NCBI GenBank assembly: GCA_945901035.1
Contig: CAMDKN010000030.1
Span: 1-10,437, forward strand
DNA length: 10,437 bases
Direction of reading: 5' to 3'
Source of the DNA: Gulosibacter massiliensis
Lineage (GTDB): Bacteria; Actinomycetota; Actinomycetes; Actinomycetales; Microbacteriaceae
The notes under the pieces were generated by a model. It worked only from the letters and a program-made list of their open reading frames with translations. It was not told where the DNA came from and did no database searches. Every line of letters starts with the position of its first letter. Position 1 is the stretch's first letter. Below are positions 6,384-10,437 of this stretch, in pieces. The position numbers were made by a program, and so were the translations under genes.

Positions 6384-7445
6384 GTGAGCACAGTCACTAA
6401 CGGCAAAATCGAAATCACCCTTCGGGCGAGTCATCCGGTCCGAGAGACCCCCCTCGTCGAGGTCCCGACCGCCGGCCCGAAAAAGGTGCTGCTCGCCGCG
6501 CCCCGCGGTTATTGCGCGGGAGTCGACCGAGCGGTCGTTGCCGTCGAAAAAGCACTCGACCAGTTCGGTTCCCCCGTGTACGTGCGGAAAGAAATCGTCC
6601 ACAACGTCGAGGTGGTGACGGCGTTGACCGAACGCGGCGCGATATTCGTCAACGAGGTCGATGAAGTGCCGGAGGGTTCCCACCTCGTGTTCAGCGCCCA
6701 CGGCGTTTCACCCAAGGTCAAAAGTGACGCGTTCGATCGCAACCTCATGGCGATTGACGCGACCTGCCCGCTCGTCACGAAGGTTCACCGCGAAGCCGAG
6801 CGCTTTTCGCGCACCGGGTTCCACATTCTTCTCGTCGGCCACGAAGGCCACGAAGAAGTCGAAGGCACGATGGGGCACGCCCCCGACCAGACGACGCTCG
6901 TCAACAACCCGGACGAGGCAGATGTCATCGAGGTGCCCGAGACCGACAAATTGATTTGGCTGTCACAGACGACACTGTCGGTGGACGAGACAATGGAGAC
7001 CGTTCGCCGGCTTCGCCTGCGCTTCCCGCACCTGCAAGACCCGCCCAGCGACGACATTTGCTACGCGACGCAGAACCGACAGGTCGCCATCAAAAAGATT
7101 GCCCCCGAGTGTGACCTCGTGCTCATTGTTGGATCGTCGAATTCGTCGAACTCGGTTCGCCTCGTTGAGGTCGCGCTCGAAGTCGGCGCCCGTGCGTCCT
7201 ACCGCATCGATTACGCGAGCGAAGTGAAACAGGAATGGTTCGACGGAGTGGAAACCGTCGGCATCTCGTCCGGCGCGAGTGTCCCCGAACACCTCGTCGA
7301 CGAGTTGTTGTCCGACATCCGTCTCGCTGGCTTCACCCACGTCGAGACCGTGACCACCGCGACCGAAGACCTCATGTTCTCGCTCCCGAAAGAACTCCGC
7401 GGCGAAAGCGACCGACCACTCGGCGGTCGACGCTCCGACGCCTAG
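6384..7445 (+). CDS. ispH: 4-hydroxy-3-methylbut-2-enyl diphosphate reductase
   Basis: IspH (LytB) performs the last MEP-pathway step, reducing HMBPP to IPP and DMAPP with a [4Fe-4S] cluster. The three cluster cysteines are present: C44 in RGYCAGV, C128 in DATCPLV and C226 in [10 protein letters not shown]. Substrate-site residues are also visible: H73 (IVHN), H106 (SAHGV), H156 and E158 in [11 protein letters not shown], the SQTTLSVD stretch (194-201), SSNSSNS (251-257) and GISSGAS (293-299). The 353-aa protein carries about 32 residues before the conserved [12 protein letters not shown] start, as many actinobacterial IspH proteins do. Start is GTG at 6384; there is no RBS but a -10-like box 6 nt upstream. 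It converges with fba across 46 bp. Confidence 0.97.
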   Translation: MSTVTNGKIEITLRASHPVRETPLVEVPTAGPKKVLLAAPRGYCAGVDRAVVAVEKALDQFGSPVYVRKEIVHNVEVVTALTERGAIFVNEVDEVPEGSHLVFSAHGVSPKVKSDAFDRNLMAIDATCPLVTKVHREAERFSRTGFHILLVGHEGHEEVEGTMGHAPDQTTLVNNPDEADVIEVPETDKLIWLSQTTLSVDETMETVRRLRLRFPHLQDPPSDDICYATQNRQVAIKKIAPECDLVLIVGSSNSSNSVRLVEVALEVGARASYRIDYASEVKQEWFDGVETVGISSGASVPEHLVDELLSDIRLAGFTHVETVTTATEDLMFSLPKELRGESDRPLGGRRSDA

Positions 7446-7476
7446 TCGGCGTGAGCCGTCACGGGTCGCGATTGCT

Positions 7477-7490
7477 CGCCGTAAACGGCG
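7477..7490. terminator. Small hairpin between convergent ispH and fba
   Basis: CGCCG-TAAA-CGGCG forms a perfect 5-bp stem (6 bp if the outer loop T and A pair) in the 46-bp convergent gap between the ispH and fba stop codons. It is symmetric, so it could act on both transcripts, but there is no T-tract and the stem is short; assignment as a terminator is weak. Confidence 0.3.
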
Positions 7491-7491
7491 T

Positions 7492-8517
7492 CTAGCTCAG
7501 CGCGTGACCGGCTGAGCCGAGTTGCTTGGCGTAATCGACAACGCGCGAGGCCATCGCCGTCTCGGCGAGCTTGCCCCACGAACGCGGGTCGTACACCTTC
7601 TTGTTCCCCATTTCGCCGTCGACCTTGAGCACGCCGGCGTAGTTCGTGAACATCGTGTCGGCAACGGACCGCGTGAACGCGTACTGGGTGTCGGTGTCGA
7701 GGTTCATCTTGACGACACCGTTGCGAACCGCTTCGAAAATCTCGTCCTCGGTCGAACCCGATCCGCCGTGGAATACGAGATCGAGCGGTTTTGCGTCGGT
7801 CCCGTACTTTTGTGCGAGCCCCGCCTGAATGTCGGCGAGGATTTCGGGACGCAGTTTGACGTTCCCTGGCTTGTAGACGCCGTGCACGTTTCCGAAGGTG
7901 AGCGCAGCCATGTATCGCCCGTTTTCGCCGAACCCGAGTGCCTCGACCGTGGCGATGGCGTCATCGAGGGTGGTGTAGAGACTGTCATTGATGGCGTGGC
8001 TGACGCCGTCTTCTTCGCCGCCGACGACGCCAATCTCGACCTCAAGGATGGCATTGATGTTCTTGGTCTTGGCCAGAATCTCGCGCGCGATGCTGAGGTT
8101 CTCGGCCAGTGGAACGGCGGAACCGTCCCACATGTGCGACTGGAAAATCGGTTCGCGACCCGCCTTCACTTCCACTTCGCTCGCCTCAATGAGCGGATAC
8201 ACGAAACCGTCCAGAGCGTCCTTCGGGCAGTGGTCGGTGTGAAGCGCGACGGTGATCGGATACGACTTGGCGACCTCGTGCACGAACCGCGCCATCGCCA
8301 GCGCTCCGGTTGCGCGTCCCTTCACGGTGTGCCCGGCAAAAAAGTCCGCGCCACCCGTCGTGACCTGAAGGATTCCGTCCGAACCGGCCTCGGTGAGTCC
8401 CTGCAGCACAGCGTTGATGGTCGACGACGACGAGACGTTGATCGCGGGAAACGCGAAAACGTTCTTTTTCGCCGTGTCGAGCATTTCGGCGTAGCGGTCC
8501 GGTGTGGCGACGGGCAT
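7492..8517 (-). CDS. fba: Class II fructose-bisphosphate aldolase
   Basis: The zinc-dependent enzyme splits fructose-1,6-bisphosphate to DHAP and glyceraldehyde-3-phosphate and runs in reverse in gluconeogenesis. The 341-aa protein has the class II signatures: VALHTDHCPKD (90-100) with catalytic D95 and zinc ligand H96, EVEIGVVGGEEDGV (159-172) including E161, E168 and E169, zinc ligand H212 in FGNVHGVY, H250 in FHGGSGS (249-255), and phosphate-binding KMNLDTDTQ (270-278, N272 and D274). These match the FbaA subclass rather than the tagatose-bisphosphate aldolases. The ATG at 8517 has AAGGAG 4 nt upstream. It is divergent from glpX, which dephosphorylates the same sugar bisphosphate, and convergent with ispH. 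Confidence 0.97.
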   Translation of the reverse strand: MPVATPDRYAEMLDTAKKNVFAFPAINVSSSSTINAVLQGLTEAGSDGILQVTTGGADFFAGHTVKGRATGALAMARFVHEVAKSYPITVALHTDHCPKDALDGFVYPLIEASEVEVKAGREPIFQSHMWDGSAVPLAENLSIAREILAKTKNINAILEVEIGVVGGEEDGVSHAINDSLYTTLDDAIATVEALGFGENGRYMAALTFGNVHGVYKPGNVKLRPEILADIQAGLAQKYGTDAKPLDLVFHGGSGSTEDEIFEAVRNGVVKMNLDTDTQYAFTRSVADTMFTNYAGVLKVDGEMGNKKVYDPRSWGKLAETAMASRVVDYAKQLGSAGHALS

Positions 8518-8521
8518 GGTT

Positions 8522-8527
8522 CTCCTT
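8522..8527 (-). promoter_or_regulatory. Ribosome binding site of fba
   Basis: AAGGAG on the minus strand lies 4 nt before the ATG at 8517, the closest match to the consensus in the window. Confidence 0.75.
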
Positions 8528-8551
8528 GGCGTGGGGTGTCAGTGCGGCTTC

Positions 8552-8557
8552 AGTCTA
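8552..8557 (-). promoter_or_regulatory. Candidate -10 box (TAGACT) of fba
   Basis: TAGACT on the minus strand would start transcription near 8545, giving a leader of about 28 nt that includes the RBS. The place for a -35 (about 8574-8580) has no good match and would overlap the glpX -10 candidate on the other strand. Confidence 0.4.
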
Positions 8558-8575
8558 GTGTTCGGGCCCACGGGA

Positions 8576-8581
8576 TAGGCT
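8576..8581 (+). promoter_or_regulatory. Candidate -10 box (TAGGCT) of glpX
   Basis: TAGGCT would start transcription near 8588, followed by an AAGGA RBS (8593-8597) 6 nt before the ATG at 8604. No strong -35 is visible upstream, where the fba -10 candidate lies. Confidence 0.35.
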
Positions 8582-8603
8582 GGAGGAAAACCAAGGAACT
8601 GAG

Positions 8604-9578
8604 ATGACCAACCAATTCGACCACCCGGATCGTAACCTCGCCCTCGAACTCGTGCGGTCCACCGAAGCGGCCGCGATTCGCGCCCTGCCGTACATCGGTC
8701 GCGGTGACAAGAACGCGGCGGACGGCGCGGCGGTCGACGCGATGCGAACGTTCCTCGGCACGGTCAATTTTCAGGGCACCATCGTCATCGGCGAGGGCGA
8801 AAAGGACAACGCCCCGATGTTGTTCAACGGGGAAGTGGTGGGTAACGGATCCGGTCCCGAGTGCGACATTGCCGTCGACCCCATCGACGGAACGAGCCTC
8901 ACCGCCGCGGGTCGAGGGCACGCGATTTCGATGTTGGCGGTGTCCGACCGTGGGACGATGCTCGATGCGTCGAGCGTGTACTACATGGAAAAACTCGTCG
9001 CGAACGCGGATGCGCACGGCGTTCTGGACTTGTCACAATCCTTGACCGAGAACATCCGCGCACTCGCGAAAGCGAAGAACAAGCGGGTGAACGAGATCAA
9101 GGTCGCCATCCTGGACCGACCGCGTCACGCCGACGCCATCGACGAAATCCGCACGGCCGGCGCTCACACGCGCCTGATTCTGGACGGTGACGTCGCCGCG
9201 GGAATCAATGCGGCCCGCGAGGACAACCGAATCGACCTGTGTTACGGCGTCGGCGGCAGCCCCGAAGGAGTCGCCGTGACCTGCGCCATCAAGGCCTTGG
9301 GCGGTTTCATCCAGGGACGATTGGTCGCGGGGTCCGACGAGGAACGCGCGCGCGGGGTTGCGGCGGGACTGAAGTTCGATTACGTCTATTCCGCCGACGA
9401 ACTCGTGGCCAGTGACAACACGTTCTTCGTGGCGACCGGTGTGACCGACGGAGAACTCGTGCGAGGTGTCCGTCACGACGGCCGTTGGCTTCGCACCGAG
9501 AGCGTGATTTTCCGTTCGCGTTCGGGAACCGTGCGTCGGGTCAACTCGGACTATCTCGCTGAGCGCTGGCTCTCCTAA
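8604..9578 (+). CDS. glpX: Class II fructose-1,6-bisphosphatase
   Basis: GlpX hydrolyses fructose-1,6-bisphosphate to fructose-6-phosphate, the committed gluconeogenic step, and is the main FBPase in many actinobacteria. The 324-aa protein shows the family's metal and substrate motifs: IGRGDKNAAD (31-40, D35), VIGEGEKD (61-68, E64 and E66), DPIDGT (92-97; D92, D95 and the catalytic-type T97), LILDGDVAAG (191-200, D194 and D196) and YGVGGSPEGV (214-223, E221). The ATG at 8604 has AAGGA 6 nt upstream. Its TAA stop is directly followed by the stop codon of the opposing MFS gene. In M. tuberculosis glpX is next to fum and a DUF4245 gene; here it is several kilobases from them and divergent from fba. 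Inositol monophosphatases share the DPIDGT motif but not the whole set. Confidence 0.97.
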   Translation: MTNQFDHPDRNLALELVRSTEAAAIRALPYIGRGDKNAADGAAVDAMRTFLGTVNFQGTIVIGEGEKDNAPMLFNGEVVGNGSGPECDIAVDPIDGTSLTAAGRGHAISMLAVSDRGTMLDASSVYYMEKLVANADAHGVLDLSQSLTENIRALAKAKNKRVNEIKVAILDRPRHADAIDEIRTAGAHTRLILDGDVAAGINAAREDNRIDLCYGVGGSPEGVAVTCAIKALGGFIQGRLVAGSDEERARGVAAGLKFDYVYSADELVASDNTFFVATGVTDGELVRGVRHDGRWLRTESVIFRSRSGTVRRVNSDYLAERWLS

Positions 9579-10437
9579 CTACCCGACGAGTTCTGACTCG
9601 ACTGTTCGATTGCGCGCAAGGACTGTCCCTGACCACACCGCGAGGAGTCCCGCCGCGGCGATTGCGACAAGAGCCAGGTGCCACGAGCCGGTGACGGCGC
9701 GACTGAACCCCATCAGCGGGACAAACACCGCCGAAATCGAATAGGCGACAAACTGCGCGAACGCGCTGACCTGAAGTGAAGCGCCGCTCGAGCGGGTCCG
9801 AAGATTGATGAGAACGAGTGCGAGCGGAAACAGCAAAGGTCCGCTTCCGAACACAACCGCCCAGAGGTAGGGGGCAACGGTCGGGGCGAAGGCGAGTCCG
9901 AGCGCACCCACCGAAGTCAGTCCCGCGCCAATGAAAACAAGTACCGAGATGTTGCGGATTTTGGATGCGAAGAAGGGGATGGAGATGGCGAGAGGCAGAC
10001 CCGCGCCCGCGAAGAGGGCGAGCATGAATCCGCCCTCGGCCTGGTTCAGTTGCGCCAACTCTTTGGCGATGTCGGGAAGCCACGCGAACATTCCGTACCC
10101 CGTGATCGAGGACACCACGAGCGTGGCGGCGATGGCCTGTGCGGTCGGGGACCGGTGCACGCGAAGGCGTCCAATGGGCACCTCGGGAAGGTGGACAATC
10201 GTCGAGCGGCGGCCGCGGCGAATTTCGATCAGCCAGATAGCCAGACCGCCGAGGGCCACCACAACCCAGCCGCCGAGTGCGACCCGCCACGATGTCCCCA
10301 GACTGAGAGGGACGGCGATGAGGGCCGGCAGAATCGACCCGATGGCCACAAACGTCATATACGCCGACGACATCGCGCCGATGGCGTTGGGGAAATAGTG
10401 CTTGACGACGGGGGGAAGTGACACATTTCCCATGCCG
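9579..10437 (-). CDS. MFS transporter, CynX/NimT (cyanate permease-like) family, 5' end cut by window edge
   Basis: This is an integral membrane permease of the major facilitator superfamily, 12-TM in full form. The frame is open to the right edge; the Met at 10433 is preceded in frame by Gly, and GMGNVSLPPVVKHYFP matches the internal GNVLLPxxVKRDFP motif of CynX-type permeases, so roughly the first 100 residues lie outside. In the visible 285 residues (numbered from the Met at 10433) about eight membrane segments appear, at 21-45, 50-70, 98-118, 133-156, 161-181, 188-209, 220-241 and 250-272. PLALVLINLRTRSSGASLQVSAFAQFVAY (203-231) corresponds to the family's conserved TM10-TM11 stretch. Substrate (cyanate, nitroimidazole, or another small anion or drug) cannot be told from sequence. 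Its TAG stop abuts the glpX stop with no gap. Confidence 0.85.
   Translation of the reverse strand, partial: GMGNVSLPPVVKHYFPNAIGAMSSAYMTFVAIGSILPALIAVPLSLGTSWRVALGGWVVVALGGLAIWLIEIRRGRRSTIVHLPEVPIGRLRVHRSPTAQAIAATLVVSSITGYGMFAWLPDIAKELAQLNQAEGGFMLALFAGAGLPLAISIPFFASKIRNISVLVFIGAGLTSVGALGLAFAPTVAPYLWAVVFGSGPLLFPLALVLINLRTRSSGASLQVSAFAQFVAYSISAVFVPLMGFSRAVTGSWHLALVAIAAAGLLAVWSGTVLARNRTVESELVG

Noticed and set aside
7522..8607. 361-codon open frame antisense to fba
   Set aside because: It mirrors the fba gene over nearly its full length, has an Arg/Val/Asp-rich low-information translation with no family motif, and arises from GC-rich codon usage on the opposite strand. The fba reading has complete catalytic motifs.
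1..10437. CRISPR array, transposon, prophage or attachment site
   Set aside because: No repeated spacer-like units, transposase, integrase, tRNA gene or terminal inverted repeats are seen; coding sequences are near-continuous and housekeeping in type.

Overview
This is a gene-dense, GC-rich, bacterial chromosomal window with almost no non-coding space. Gene content and order suggest an actinobacterium, most likely a Microbacteriaceae-like member of Micrococcales. The evidence is the DUF4245 protein beside exonuclease VII and fumarase genes, the actinobacterial-type IspH with an N-terminal extension, class II FBPase (GlpX), CynX-like MFS permease, GTG starts, and -10 motifs placed directly upstream of start codons as in leaderless actinobacterial genes. 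The species cannot be named from the sequence. I see no rRNA, tRNA, CRISPR array, insertion sequence, phage gene or other mobile element.

Layout. The left edge cuts a hydroxypyruvate-isomerase-family gene (+ strand, ends 773). It converges with a long minus-strand cluster reading from about 5791 down to 792: xseA, xseB, a DUF4245 membrane-anchored protein, a beta-carbonic anhydrase, fumC, a DoxX-family membrane protein, a small 3-TM protein and a small helix-hairpin-helix protein. Gaps in this cluster are -25 to +19 bp, so it looks like one eight-gene operon with possible internal leaderless promoters. A 69-bp divergent region separates xseA from a plus-strand pair: an unrecognised acidic 172-aa protein and ispH. 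ispH converges with fba (class II fructose-bisphosphate aldolase, minus). fba is divergent, across 86 bp, from glpX (class II fructose-1,6-bisphosphatase, plus). glpX abuts, stop codon to stop codon, a CynX/NimT-type MFS permease (minus) that runs off the right edge.

How the genes fit together. Most are housekeeping: TCA cycle (fumC), bicarbonate supply (carbonic anhydrase), DNA repair (exonuclease VII), isoprenoid precursor synthesis by the MEP pathway (ispH), and the two enzymes that make or split and dephosphorylate fructose-1,6-bisphosphate (fba, glpX). From memory of the M. tuberculosis Rv1098c-Rv1110 region, the set fum, glpX, DUF4245, xseB, xseA and ispH is a conserved actinobacterial neighbourhood. 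Here it appears in a rearranged form, with glpX moved next to fba and a carbonic anhydrase inserted next to fumC.

No clear novel defence, mobile or biosynthetic system is visible. The points most worth following are the recurrent TANNNT-N6-RTG leaderless arrangement, the uncharacterised proteins (172-aa acidic protein, small alpha-CTD-like HhH protein, 3-TM protein, DUF4245), and the overlapping divergent fba/glpX promoter region.
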